From: Psoroptes ovis
Taxonomy: Eukaryota; Arthropoda; Arachnida; Sarcoptiformes; Psoroptidae
Reading direction: 5' to 3'
Assembly (NCBI GenBank): GCA_002943765.1
Contig: PQWQ01000001.1
Span: 2,949,501 to 3,013,500, forward strand
DNA: 64,000 nucleotides
A model generated the notes under the pieces. It was given only the letters and a program-made list of their open reading frames with translations. It did no database searches and was not told the DNA's origin. Below are positions 46,290 to 60,777 of the stretch, one piece after another. The position numbers and the translations under genes were made by a program. Positions within the stretch are counted from its first letter, which is position 1. Each line of letters begins with the position of its first letter.

Positions 46290-47765
46290 GAACCAATTAG
46301 ATGTTAGATACTTGATTTTCAGGTTGATAATAATATGAGTTATTTTTAATCAAAAATTCAAAGAAATAAACACATGTGTTATTATTGAAATGGACAATTA
46401 TTTTCATTTGCAAAAATTGTTGATTGTATCCGAAAAAAAAATGATTCAAGGAAAAAAAGACGAGTAAAGAGGTAATACCTCATGCACGCACATACACCTG
46501 TCATATGAAAATGATTCTCGCCGGCGATAGATTGTTAAAAGAGAGAAAGTGAATACAGAGCAATCAACAATCGATATAAGCCTGAACAAGTGATAAACTG
46601 GATAGAAAAATGGACAAACGCACACATGATCATTTTAATATAACATGAAAACGTATTGTTTCTGTTATTAAGATTTCGGAACACGAACTTGATACAGAAT
46701 CAAATGATTAATTTGAAGAAATTAAAATTACCCTTGATTTTTTGCTGAATTGTCGTACATCAATGATCATGATTTCGGTGCATTTATCCGTTCGTCCATT
46801 CAACAATTATCGTCATCATTATCATAAAATTGTCCATCAAAGATATGAGGAAATATTTTTCAAATAATTGTTATTATTATTTTATTCTTATACGAAAATA
46901 TATCGTCATTATTACTTTGACTATTATTAATTTTGTCAAAAGAGAGAAACCTGATTCAATGATATTCAATGATTCTTTGACGAATATTTATTCATTTTTT
47001 TTATTTCAAAATTCAAATGGTTAGCATTCTCGTACAACGATGACAGTAGTACCGGAATGTTCAATGTATTTTTCAAATGCTATTATTTGATGTTTGTAAA
47101 GGAGCGTTGTATGCAAACACATCATCATCATGATCATATAAACGTGAAATAAAAGTGAATGTCAATGGAAAAATTGAGATAAAAGGAAAAATAGCTTTAT
47201 TTTTCAATGTAAATTGTATTGTTCATTTGTTTGGAGAAAATAGAAATTCAATGAAAGAGAAAGTAATAGAGAGAAACGGAGAAATCAAGATGAAATTACA
47301 ATTAATTGAAATATAAAAATCTTAAGCAAGTTATCATTATTCATTAAATGACGAGCCAGATTTGAAGGTCAAGGTATTACTGTGTATGTGATGATAACAA
47401 TACCTTTCAATATCGTTTTGGATTTTTTTCTTTGGCAAATACTTAAGCTGCATTTACTGAGGGTATAGCCTTATGATCTTGGAAAATATGTCCAGAAATC
47501 GATTCCAAAAGAATGATGATGCCCGAACTATTTGGCCCAACTGATATTGGATTATCTTGAAATATTTTGAATTTTTCGAATCACTTTCATTTACTTTTAT
47601 TTTTCATTTTGAAATTTTTCAAAAACAATTTTTGACCTTGATTTGGCTGCACATTTTTTCTTCTCGAAAATTGTTGGTAGAAAATGGCAAAGAAATAAAA
47701 AACAAGAACAGTCAATCATTGTTCTACACAATGATTAATTGTAATCGAGAGAAAAATTAATTGAA

Positions 47766-47815
47766 TTTTATTTTATTTTACTTTATTTTATTTTATTTAT
47801 TTTTTTTTTTTTTTT
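47766..47815. repeat. TTTTA pentamer tract ending in a T run
   Basis: Imperfect tandem TTTTA units run into 16 T residues. Confidence 0.8.
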
Positions 47816-50800
47816 GCTTAATTTAATTTTCTTCATTTCGCGCAAGAATTGAATTACTTTTTGGAACCATTTTTGGAATTGGAAACAATTTCAATTGATT
47901 TGAAATTTGTAAAATAAAATAAAAAATCTGGTAGTCAAAGTATAATTCATTGAACAAATAACCAAACACACACATAATATCTATTAACCACCTGCTTTTC
48001 TTTAAACAAGAAACCTTTTGACCATTTTATTTCTTTTAGCACGAGTATATTTTTCTTTTGAATGACAATGACCATATGGCGTTTCGGTGTTTTGTTTTGG
48101 CCAGAATAATCAATGTACAATTGAATATTTTTTTTTTTTTTTTTTTTGAAAAATTGTTTTAAATTTTGAATTGGGTCAATTCAAAATCTTACTCTTTGTC
48201 TTTTTTCAATAGGAGAACTTGTTTCCGATTAAATTTATCATGAAGGGTACAAAGATACGTTGAGCAATATGGTGATCTTAATCAAAATCCGATTGCATTC
48301 ATTCAATGATTGATCGATTATTGTTTGCAATCGATTTGATCATCAAAATCATTGAAATCATTATGATTTCAAATGTAAATTTATGATTTTTAAATGGATT
48401 TTTTTAAAATTATTATCATTTCAATGATTTCATGATAATACAAACAAATAAACAAAAAATCAACCTAATCCTTAGTATGATGATCAAGCGATCATTTCAA
48501 TAATGAATGCAGCAACAACAACCTCAACAACCTGTTTTTTCAATATCTAAGCGTCAAAATCCGTCAATGATAATGTCAATGATATATCAAATTATCAAAT
48601 GATAATAACAATAAGGTGAGTGTACTTGATCAATAACACCTTGATTATTGCAAATAATCTTAAGAAAAGAAAAATGGTAATAATTGAAAACACATCATAT
48701 GTTTGGTCATTGAATAACAATGATTAACATTAGATTAATCATACAAAAAAATACAAATCATACAAAATCTTTGCATCTCAGGCTCACTAATCACAATGAA
48801 AAACAATAATTGATGATGGAAAAACGCCCAATTTTCCAACTAATTTGATAAAATTTCTTACTTTTTCCTTTAATTTATTATAATCTTGATACATACTGAT
48901 GATAATTAAGAGAATTTTCTATGAAATTATCGAAGTACAAAGAATTGGGCCAAAATGTCTTTTTGGTTGCAAAAAACGGAAAAATTCTTGAATGAATTTT
49001 TTTTTTGTTCAAACAAAATCTAGGTGATACATGCGCGCGTGTAAAAGCGTTCATACATTCTCATTGATATATACAAGCAAATACAAATAAATACATATTG
49101 AAAGATTTCAATGAATTCTATGATCATCATCATCATCATTATATGAACGTTTCTATTTAAAAATTCGTTTCTATTTAAATTCAATTTGATTCAAATTTCA
49201 TTCATTCATTCATTTCTATATTTACTTGAGTTTACTAAGTCATTCGGTCAGGTTTTTTTTTTGCTTTCATTTTGCTATTTGTTCAAATGCATCAGACTCC
49301 TGATGATGATGAAAATGAATCAGACACCCACAGAAAAAGGAAAAAACCAAATTTCTAAAAATAGAAATCTAGTTCAGATCAAATCGGCCAAGAATTTTGC
49401 ATCCGAAACAAAAAACGATATCTTAACCTGAATGCAATTATATAATGATGATTCGTTGTTTCCTGTTTGAAGGTTTTTCTGCATAATTTTTAGCCATGAG
49501 TTTTCACTTATAAAACATGTGCAATCGATCTGCAACCTCTATTGGATTAGGTCATTGAGATTTTAATCAAATTGAGACAAACATGCAAACTAATGTTTAT
49601 CAAGCCATGTACTTTTCATTATTATTATAATAAATTAACTTTTATTTGTAAGAGGTCTAAACTCTAAACTAAACATCCATAAAAATTAATTTGTCCTTGA
49701 AATCATTGTTGTTATCAATAATAATAATAACCAATTTGGTTGTTTGTAAGTTGAACGATAACAAAAAAAAAAAAAAAAAAATCAAATATCAAAAACCAAA
49801 TAGACATCGACAACAACAACAGCCGTCGCAGTAACCAATAAATAAATGGTAAATGATAAAAAATAGCAATAAATAAATCCAAATAACAACCAAATAAACA
49901 AGGATTTTCATTTTTTTATCCAAAATTTTTGTTTTGTTTGTTTGCATTTAACAATAATAATTATTAATGATTACAATAATATCATGATTTAAAGTGTTTT
50001 CATCTATTTTTATTGATCCATTTCAAGCAAAGATTTATTAGAAAAAATAAAATTATTGAAGGTATCAAAGGTACTGTGCCTATGCAATTACTAACATTGA
50101 ATATCTAAGGAAAATCTATTCAATTCTTTGATTTTTGGCGCCAAAAAAAATTTCTATTTTTAATAAATCTCAGCCAATTTTATATTCAAATAAAAAAAAT
50201 TCAAGTACGAACAAAAAAAACATGTTTCAATGATAATGATGAGAATTCAAATTAAAAACACACATTTAATTCGGACATGACGCATGCGATACCAAGAATT
50301 CGGTCAAATACTATTTTTTTCGTTCAATTCAATAATTCGGGCCATTGTTATTATGACATCATCTGGAGTATTTTGATTAATATTTGGAACACCAGTCACA
50401 AGCATATAGCACACAGACATATACACGAAACCTTTTATACAAATATAAATCAATGATTATAATCATAATCATCATCAACATCAATTGTGTATTTATCTTG
50501 AAATTCTGGTGAATTCGTTTGACGTCGATCGTCATCGACACAACAAAGATAATACGAGGTTTTTTGATAATGTAATTCAAATGGATCACATTTTTACTTT
50601 CCATTATCATCTAAACACTTAATAATTTTATTTATTTTGTTACAAACACAAAAACGAAAAGTTAAACATTTGCTTTGTTTCATAAAAAGGTTTGATTGTA
50701 TTTATAAGTTTATGTGTTATTATATGAAAATATGTCTTTTTGTTGCAGTAAGAAGGTGGTGTGTGTGTGTGTGTTTGCGCCGCTTGTATTTTTGATCATA

Positions 50801-53506
50801 TAACATCAGGATCACAGATAGCATAATGTAAAGTTAAAATTTTACTTTATTCTCAAATCAATAATTGAATGAATGAATGAAAAATTAGGTTACGAACGTA
50901 TGACGTATTAGTGTCTGTACTTGCTATCGCTGATGATATGTTGGTAGTGTTGTATGTACTTTGCGAAATATTTCTTTTAGAAAAAAGAACAAGAATATTT
51001 TAAGCAACAATACTCTGAACCTAAAACAAAGAAAAAGAATCTAGAATTTAGGTTAAGGCGTTTGGTTGTGGTAAGAAAATTCCATGCTTTTTCGTTCTTA
51101 TTTATTTTTACTTTTATTTCTGTCAAAGAATCGATTCTCGAATGGCTTTTGACAATTTAAAAAATTCGCGACAAAAAAAAATTTCGCCATTCAAATCAAT
51201 AAAAAGTCAATTATAAACAATAATAAATAAAAATAATTAATGAAAAAGGTCAACATCATCATCATTGATGATTGTGATGATTAATTACTGATAATTAATT
51301 ATGTCGATTAATTATTTAATAAAAAAAATTTCAAAACAAATTATGTAATATTTAGCAATGAATAAAAGAAATGAAATTAATAAAATTTCAAACAAGTTTT
51401 AATTTCAATTTTGAATTCATTATTATTTTAGAAAAATATTATGTAATCAAAATGTCATTCATTCAATGTCCATATGTTTTATGTGAATATCAATTGATTT
51501 CAGTGTTGAATGTTTGATTGAATGGTCCAACAACAACAAGTGTTGTTGCTGTTTGTCGCCATTGCTTGATGTTCTTGCGATGTTAGTTTTTGATATCTCA
51601 AATCATACATTCATTCGTATTCATACACACATAACTAATTCCATATGTCAGTAATTTGAATTTTAAATCAAATAAATTAATAAATTCATATGTTTATGTA
51701 TATGATCAAAAAACACAAACATACCAATGTACGAATATATAAACAAAAATTTTTCATTAAATTTTCATTTTATTTTTTTTCAAAAAAAACCATTTTTATT
51801 CTCATCATGAAAATGGACAATCAAAGAAAGAAATATGGAAAATCAATGAAAGCAAAAAAAAGATATTCTCGTAAAGACATTGCCGCATCGTATTCATGAT
51901 TTATATTTGTTTAAGCTGATCATCTTTATTATTATTATGATTATTTGCATGAAGAAATTTTCACCATTTTCCAATTGAACAAATAAAAACGTTTTTGCCG
52001 CATCTTTTGGCATTTTTCATTGCATTTTGCATCAAAATTTTGTGAGAAATTTTCAAATATGATGCAAATGCAAAATCATTTGTGAAAAAAAAAACATTTG
52101 TGAATTCTCTCTATTTTTTCGCTTTGTTTATTCTAAAATTAAATAAAAATTTAATTCTGTCTTATGTCAAAGGTTATTCGATGTTATTTTTGTTTTTATT
52201 TTTTCTGAAAAAAACATCTCGACATTCACAATTTGACTGTCTGGATTTTTTCTATGATTATTATTCTTATGTTTTTTCATGTAAATGTTTATTTATTTTT
52301 GAATAAACATTTCAAATAAGCATCGAATAAGGAAGAAATCTTTGATATATTTCAAGATTTTTGCAAAGATGGCTAGGGAGAAAGAATTATAAGGTTGAAT
52401 GCTTAATGTAAACAACTTGCGTATTGATATTTTAGCGCAATTTATCTCATTTATTTTAATACATAAATAAATAAGCTGCTAATAATAATAATGATTACAT
52501 AACACACACAACAAGCCTCGAAAATTTCATTGGAAATTGAAAAATTTTCAAAGAAAAATCAAAATTTTGGCCAAATGTCTGCCATCGTTTTTTTCCTTAA
52601 TATTTTGTTTATTTTTTTAGACAAAATTATTGGTGTATGATGATGTGGATTCATCAATATTTCTTCAGTCTACACACGATCATTTATTATGGTTTACCTT
52701 GCCATAAATTGTTTGAACATAGAAAATCTATTTAAATTAAGCATTCATTCTGACTAGTTAACTAGCAGGGAGATGGAGAAAGTCAGAGGTATTTTAAATT
52801 AAAATAAAAAATGAAAAAACAAGTGAAATCTTGTATGCCTTCAAGGTGTCTGAATATTAAAACTTCATGAACATCATCATCATCAGCACAAAAGTATGCA
52901 TGTATCATCGACATCAACAACATCATTATCATCATCCAAGCATCAAAGATTGACTGAAGAGGCTATTTATCTCTCTCTTACGATATGCTTAAATATGTGT
53001 GTGGGACACTTGTGAAACATCATTATCATCATTCAACAACATTCAATTTTAAATTCGAAATCAATTTGAAAATTTGACAAAAGCTACTGCATGATTTTCC
53101 AGAAATAAAAAACAGGTTTTTCCTCTCGTATATCTTGATAATTCAAGTATTTGTGAATGTTTTCAAATGTTTTTCAAATTAAAAGTTGGCAACAGTGAAA
53201 AAACTTGGGAAACTTGAATTGGAATTTTGAATTTAAAGTTATTTTCATTCATTTTCAATGTCAATGCCTGTGTTGTTTAAGGGTTATTCATTCATTCATT
53301 CAATCAATTCATTTCGATGGTCAATTGAAATATGAAAAAATTGAATAGTATTGATTGATCGATAATTTGTTTTTTCGATATTTCAATGAAAATTGATTAT
53401 TTTCTTTTCATTTGATTTTTTTAGAGGATCTTTCAATTGAAATTAATAGAAATATATTGCTTTTTGTGTAAAAAATTAATTCAAATTAAAATCAATTGAA
53501 AGTGAA

Positions 53507-53531
53507 TTTTTTTTTTTTTTTTTTTTTTTTT
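53507..53531. repeat. 25-nt poly-T tract
   Basis: Uninterrupted T homopolymer, the longest I noticed in the window. It could be an old retroposon tail on the minus strand, but no duplication was found. Confidence 0.9.
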
Positions 53532-53570
53532 GAAAAAATAAAAGAGAAATTGTGATTTCAAATAGTGTAA

Positions 53571-53602
53571 CAAACACATGTGAACACAGACACATGTGTT
53601 TG
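53571..53602. repeat. 12-bp perfect inverted repeat
   Basis: CAAACACATGTG and its complement are separated by 8 nt, just beyond the poly-T tract and running into a GT repeat. Confidence 0.7.
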
Positions 53603-56600
53603 TGTGTGTCATGATTAAACACATGCATACAAGCATATGTCAATATACTTTAAAAGAGAAAAGGTCATGACTTTGAACATTTTTAATGGAAAATAAGATA
53701 ATGGAGAAAACACAAATTGATGATGAACGAATGAATGAACACACTCACTTTCATTATCTTCACTTACAGGCTATACATGTAAGTGCTAATATCATTTGAA
53801 TTGATTGAATGAAGGTAATGATGGTAAATAATAATGATAATGAATACATGCGAATGCGGAACACTACTACTAACATACTAATATACATAAATCTAAAATC
53901 TAATTCAATGGAAGAGGATAAAATTGAACAAAATGGAATGAAAGCACACCTGGATTTATCAATGAATACGTTCATGTGTAATATAATTATTATGATAAAT
54001 ATGTTATAAATTATTGAAAATATAGAACTTATTAACAAAAGCATAAATTTCAAATCATAAAGGCTATGGTTATCCGCCCTTTAATCAACGATTATCATAA
54101 TCTATTAATGATGATAATAATCGAAAGATAATTATAAGGATAATTGAAAAGATAATGATCCATGATAATGATAACGAACATCTCGATCGTTCAGTACATT
54201 ATTTCAAGAAAAAACCTGATCTAAATCCCCGGAAATTATCGAAAATATCATTGAATTGATGGTCAAAATATGATAAAATTCTAAATATCGGAGATAATCA
54301 AATATTTCATTTTAAAAAATGAAGATAAAATTTGAATATGATATTGAAATGAAAATACATTGAATTAGTTGATAAAAATGATTATTATAATTGATTTATT
54401 TGTCTTTAATTCATTCATTAACATTCAATGAGATCAAAGCAATGTCAAGTCATTGATTTTTTCTCTTTTTTTTTTGCTAAATTTTTCTGTCAATTTTCAA
54501 ATTACATCAGCAAAAAACGATATTCAAAGCTTAAACATTGATAAATTTAAAAAATGAATAATTCAAATACAAACGCACAAATACGCTTTGATTTCTGTGT
54601 TAGTGTTAAATTGGCTTCTTCTTCATAAAAACGAGGTTATCTATTTTTATTTATACAAAACATATATTAATTTATATAATAAAATACATTATCACATTTC
54701 ATTCATTCATTAGTTCATTTATTTGACTATAAACAAACCCCAAATAATGAAAAATAAATATATAAAAAAATCAATGATTGATTTGTTGTGAATGAAAAAT
54801 TCAAGAAAATTTGGAACACATATTGAAAAAGTATGAAATTTGAACGGATATAGATATGGACACACATAACAAATATTATTAGTTGTACTTGAAAATTTCC
54901 ACAAATATTTATTTATTCATATGTTTGATAGTAATAAATATTAATACATATGTGTGTGTGCGCGATGTGTTGATGATGCATTTAAAATACATTCAACCCA
55001 TCCAACGCAAATTTTTAAATTGCAAAATGCAAACGAAAAATACACATGAATCATGTGCATAGATTTAAATGTAAATTTAGCATCATTTTAATTAAAATTT
55101 CATTTCATTTTTTTCAGGCTTATGAGCAAAGAAATGCTTGATCTATGGATGAAATTGAAAAATGAATAAAAAAAAGGAGAAATGCAATGAATTTGTAACG
55201 AAATCATTTGAAAATCAAAGAAAATCTTAATTGAAATCTTAATTAATTGATAATTCAATTCAATTTGAATTGATTTTCCTCAAAATTTTCCACATAAACT
55301 TTGATGACATTCATTAAGCATAATGATGTTCAATCTTACCTCGACATATTCAAGTGAAAATTGTCAAGATCTCAATAGCATATATCGTTGTTCGCCAAAA
55401 AAAAATAATGTATCATCATTTACATTCAATTAAATTTTAATTTAGTTTTTTTCTTTGTTTTAAATAATTTTCAGGTTTTATTTGTTTTTCACACGAATTT
55501 TCATTTTTCTTTTATTTATGCAGCAATGTATTGGAAACTGGCGAATCTCTGCTGTCGATGTGAACACAAATAAACATTGAAACATCTGTTGAAATTTTCT
55601 GTAATGTAAAATGAATTAAAAGGAAAGACAAAATTAAAAATCTGCTTTTAACAGAATTTCGGATGCTTTTAATTTTTTATTTTATTTTCACCAAATTCAT
55701 TTAAACAGCTGGCGCAACATTTCTGAGCTTCATAATTCAATATTGAAATGGAATAGAATGGAAATAAAAAAAATTCTTTTTGAATAATGCAGATGTTATT
55801 TCAATTTTTCATACCAGCATTCTTTAATGATGAATTGAATTCATACTAAAAAATTTCCTCCAAAAAAAATCATTAAAGAATTTTGCCATTTGCTGGAAGT
55901 GAAAACGTTAAAAAATTTCAAGCAAAGACTGCCATCTACGTTTACCATTGAGATTTTTATCAAAAAAAATCATTTTTTTCAAATCACACAGGCAACAACA
56001 AACAAATGGCGATGAACATTGAATGGAGAAACACTAAAAGCGGAGAAATCAAGAATAATCAGAAAAAAATGTGAATAATTGTGACAAGAATATTCTCTAT
56101 TTTTTGCATTATCTGTGTTTATGTGATTTTTCAATGTATTTCATTTAAAAATAGAATCATATTTTTCTAAGGAATTGTTGCTGATAATAAACAAATGTCA
56201 TTCAACAAACACGAACGCAAACACACTCATCATGCATACATTGACATATATATGCATGATTTGAAAATGGGAAAAAATGAAAAAAAAAATAAAAATAAAA
56301 ACGACAAAAGCCATCGTACTTTGGCAAAATGATTTTTTTATATTTAATTGAAACGATATTCAATCGCAATTGAATTACCATTGCAATACATTTACACATA
56401 TTTACAATTCAATGATAAATATTAAGCACACATTCTTCATTTCATTTTTTCAAGGATATTGTCGCTTGATTAACATTATTATTTTTATTATTATTGTTAA
56501 TATCATCATTTATTCAATGATCAAATCAAATATTTGTCTCAATTATTTGCCATTCATTTATTATTATTATTATTATTTAATAATGAACTTTGGATATAAA

Positions 56601-59120
56601 GTTTAATGTATGGAAGAAAAACTTTTTCTTCATTTTTCTATTTGAATATATTATTATTGATTAATTCAATTTGATAGTTTTGTTTTTTGAATGATAATTG
56701 AAAGCGATTACTATTATTAATGTTGTGTTATTGAAACAAAGTTGATTTTTGATTTTTATCAATTTTTAATCATTTTTCGAATGATGATCGAAACTGATTT
56801 TCTTTTATTTTCAATCTTCTACATTTAGCTCTACGCTCTATGTTTGAAATGCTTGAATTCAATTCAATTTTGAATTGTTCAAAGGGTACACTATTATGTG
56901 ATGATTACAGATGGATAGATAAATGGACGGAGAAAAAGAGAATGAATTTCAATGTCAATCACATGATGAAAATTATAGTAATAATTCAATTCAATATTTG
57001 TGATTATTGAATTCATATTAATTTATATTATGACTTTGTTATTATATGAATACACAAGATATTTATCTTTATTTCTTCATTTTTTTTTAATTTTTTGAAT
57101 TGAAAAATAAATATTTCATCCTAAATAATCATCATATAATCATAGGGTTTAATCGAAAAACCAAAATAATGAAAATTATTATAATAAGCATTGATTATGG
57201 ATGCAATTTTTTTTTCTTTTCTTAAATTTATTGGATGCTAATTCAAATTGAAAATCATTTAGTGAAAGTGGTAAGAAAAGAAGAAGAAATAGAAAGACTG
57301 CCTGGCAACTTGATAAATTGAAATATGATTCTGGTTTTTTCATTTTTCTCTTGATAATTATTATTGATTATGATTGAATTCAGACAAAAAAGAAAAAACT
57401 CATGCATTTCTTAAATTAAAGAATAGAAATTTTCCAACTTTTGATTTCGATTCAGGCAAAATTATTCGCCTCACAATTGGAGCATCGATTCACTAATGAA
57501 CATTTTTCCAACGCAATGATTGTTGCCTTTGAATTCATTTTTGTTGTTGTTTTGATAGTTCAATATCAAATTGTCAAAATTCAAGGCCAAACACTTAATT
57601 CAATCAATGGTCGTTATGTTAGCTCGTTTTTTAAAACATACATATTATTCAAATATTTCTTCATATTTATAAATAAACATCGAAAAAAATAGCAAAAAAT
57701 AAACTTGAAAGAGTTGAGGCTATAGCATGCCAGGCAAGCATTCATCGAATGTATCTGAGATACAATATCGTAACTTATTTGATCAAAAGATTTAAAGCCT
57801 TTCAAAGAAATAAAGGTTTGCAAGGAATTCGATTAATTTAAGTGAAAATTTCTCTTCTGAAAATATCTTCATAAATTTTTGAATCAAATTTTGTTTGTTT
57901 ATTCATTTTCAAACATACAGAGTTCAATGTGTGTTTGATAATATAAATTTTCATAATCAAATTTGGCTAATGTTTATCATTTTTTTATTTATTCAAAGAA
58001 AAATTTCTGTTAAATTTTTTTCTCATATCTCCACTATTAACTGAGGTTTTTTTATGGGGTTATCCGAAATGATAGACACACATCGATCATCGATTGCACC
58101 GAGAAATCAATGGAAAAATGATCGAATCGTCTATGGCGTAGACTCTATGGAAAATTCAAAATGATATTTGATTGATTCATTTTTTTTTTTTTTTTGAACG
58201 AATAAATTAAAATAATGAATTCATTGAAAATTTTATAATTTTTAAAAACTCATCTCATTTCGGAATGAACAAAGTTTTTCTGTATTTTTTAAATGCAAAA
58301 CTGAAAATTTAAATTTTAAAGTTGAGCTTGAAAAAATTTCAAGAAGATTACGTAATTTCAAAACGTATTAAAACATTAAAAATCAATAATCACATACAAG
58401 TCAACACATCATCAATTTATTTTTCAAAAATTCAAAATTATTTCAAATTTACAAATCATCTGATCATATAATCAGATCAGATTTTAAATAATAATAATAA
58501 CTTGCTGAATTTTGAATTTCAAATTAAAATAACGAAGTTCTATGGAAATAAACATTTCAATCAGATTTTAAATTCAATTGAACAGATTATTCCGATTTTT
58601 GTTTTTTATTTCTGAATTCAATTTGCCAATTTTCATTTTGGAAACTTATTTCATTAGAATAATTACAACCAATTCTCTTTTTTTCCAGAGAATTATTCAT
58701 TTTTATTCCAGAATTTCATAATATTTACATTTACTCAGTGTGCGTAATTATTAGCATTATTATTATTTCCAATTATCGAAAATATAATGGGGAGCAATGA
58801 CATTCATTCAATTTTTGTTGTTGTTTTTTGTTTTTTCCCTTAAAAAACAACAAAACAACAACTCATATATACCACCACACCAACCATTAATGGTAAACTA
58901 AACGCTATCATTTGATTGCTATTATTTTTGTTATGTTTTGTTTAAGTGTACATACACGGAGCGAGAAATATATGATTATTTTTAATTTGAAATTTCAATA
59001 AATTTCATTTTTTGTTTTGTAAATGAATGATTACATTTCAACATTTGAAAAATTATTTTTTGAAAAATTGTTTAAAAAATGAATTTGAAATAAATTCACT
59101 TCTTACCAACGCATGTGTGC

Positions 59121-59143
59121 GTGTGTGTGTGTGTGTGTGTGTG
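59121..59143. repeat. GT dinucleotide microsatellite
   Basis: About eleven uninterrupted GT units. Confidence 0.9.
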
Positions 59144-59771
59144 CTTGCACATCAACCATAATCGCTTGTTTACATAAAAATAATCATCGTCATGATCATT
59201 ACCAAACAACTATTGATGATAATAATAATAATGTTAGTTCAGGTTCAGGTTGTTGGCATTTGAAAACTTGAGCAATGTTTTTTGAATTCTTTCAAGAATT
59301 TCTTGTCGATTTCGCTTTGTATTTAAGCAAACAAAGTAATAAATGTGTTTTGTTGGCAGGTTTGAATTTAAATTTCTCTCAATTTTCAATGAAAAAAATG
59401 AAAGAATAATGTAAATAATCCATAATTACCATCTTGAAATCTTATGTATTCGATGCTATTGCGTATGATGATGATGGTTAAGCCTTTTGTTTGCCAGTGC
59501 AGTTGTATGTACGAGATTAATTGAATTAATCCGAACTAATGCACGAGATATTCAAATAAAAATTCATTCATTTCAACCCTTTGAGGGCGAAATGAAGGAT
59601 GAATGCGAAAAGAAAGAATAAAAAAATAGAAATGAAACATGATAGTGATGCCTGATTGATGCGAGAGGGATTCTTTAGAAATTCTTTAATGGTTATTCTT
59701 ATTCTTCCATTTATTCATTATTGAAGACCTTTTTACAAGGTCAATTCACTCGAAACATAGAACAAAATTAC

Positions 59772-59945
59772 CATCATTATTCTAATATTCATTATTTCAT
59801 GATCATCATCATTTTCAATTTTAATGTAATATGAATCTGTGCTATTGTTTGTTGTTGATGATGATGGCCGACGATTGTTTATTCTATCATTGTTTAAATT
59901 TAACATCAATGAAGAAATGAAAGAATATTTTTTCCTTCCAAACAT
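59772..59945 (-). CDS. Possible unassigned first coding exon
   Basis: The minus-strand frame begins MFGRKKYSFISSLMLNLNND at ATG 59945, immediately after an in-frame TAA. It stays open past a possible donor ATG/GTAATT (exon end 59772). Residues RPSSSTTNNSTDSYYIKIEN resemble the polar low-complexity style of real exons in this genome, such as the EcR N-terminal exons, and contain a sumoylation-like IKIE. I recognise no family and could not place the next exon. It may be chance. Confidence 0.22.
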
Positions 59946-60441
59946 TTAACTGATCAATTTAAATCTATTTTCATTTTTTTTTCTAAGAAATTATAATTTA
60001 ATATCTGGATTCATTCCAAATCATATAATCATACTAATAATAATTTTTATTATCAAAATATAAATGAACAATTGAATAACGTATGAACATCAATTGTTTT
60101 GAAGTTTTAATTTAAATTCTTCTGTCATATTATCATTATAATTATTTGATTTTATACAATGTAAATAGTTATAATTTTGTAGAAAAAAATGTTTTACAAA
60201 ACCCATTTAAAAATTTTTGACAAATCATAACCATACAATTATGCATCAAATCAAATCAAATCATCTTTGTTATTATTAAAAGAATTCAACAGTCCAAAAT
60301 TTATAAAAAATTTGAATTTAATATTGAATTTTACATTTTAAATTTAAATTCATATATCATAATAATGAATAATTTTCAATTCAATTAAGAATTCAAAATA
60401 ACTTTCTTTTCAAAATTCATTTCTGAATTCAATTTAATAAT

Positions 60442-60777
60442 TTAATTCATTAGTTTTGATTCTATCAAGCAATTGGATGACATATTCAAATGACATATGT
60501 TTTGAAGGAATTGTTCATTCATTGTTTTAATATATTCTAGAATACGTACAAAATGATCATGCTTGTATTTTTCAAATGAAGATATTGAATCATTATCATC
60601 ATCATTATTACTAATACAAATTGTAAAAATTAATGAATTGGGCGTTTTTCCATCTCCCTGAAAATTCTGTTCCCCATCTCTGAAATATTTTTTTCGCAAA
60701 CATTTCTTAATGATCCTCGGCCACATTTGCTGCCTTGTTGGACGCACAATAGTGAGGATACAAAGATATACACACAC
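60442..60777 (-). CDS. Unassigned 111-codon reading frame
   Basis: The minus-strand frame from ATG 60777 to a stop at 60442 includes TRQQMWPRIIKKCLRKKYF, a charged segment, then FEKYKHDHFVRILEYIKTM. Its composition is less AT-driven than most frames here, and the first half is locally GC-richer. No conserved domain is recognised. It could be a terminal exon of an unknown gene or a decayed insert. Confidence 0.25.
   Translation of the reverse strand: MCVYLCILTIVRPTRQQMWPRIIKKCLRKKYFRDGEQNFQGDGKTPNSLIFTICISNNDDDNDSISSFEKYKHDHFVRILEYIKTMNEQFLQNICHLNMSSNCLIESKLMN

Larger units (their letters stand above)
46290..59732. other. Gene desert with simple-sequence repeats
   Basis: About 13.4 kb in which no frame shows recognisable protein similarity. 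It holds a TTTTA tract, long T runs, GT/CA microsatellites and several hairpins. Short frames such as 53809-54009 and 57441-57692 (plus) lack motifs and are probably chance. It may be an intron or intergenic DNA of the genes at the right edge. Confidence 0.5.

Noticed and set aside
53760..54053. 97-codon hydrophobic minus-strand frame
   Set aside because: Its composition is that of AT-rich low-complexity DNA, and an overlapping frame exists on the other strand; no motif supports either.
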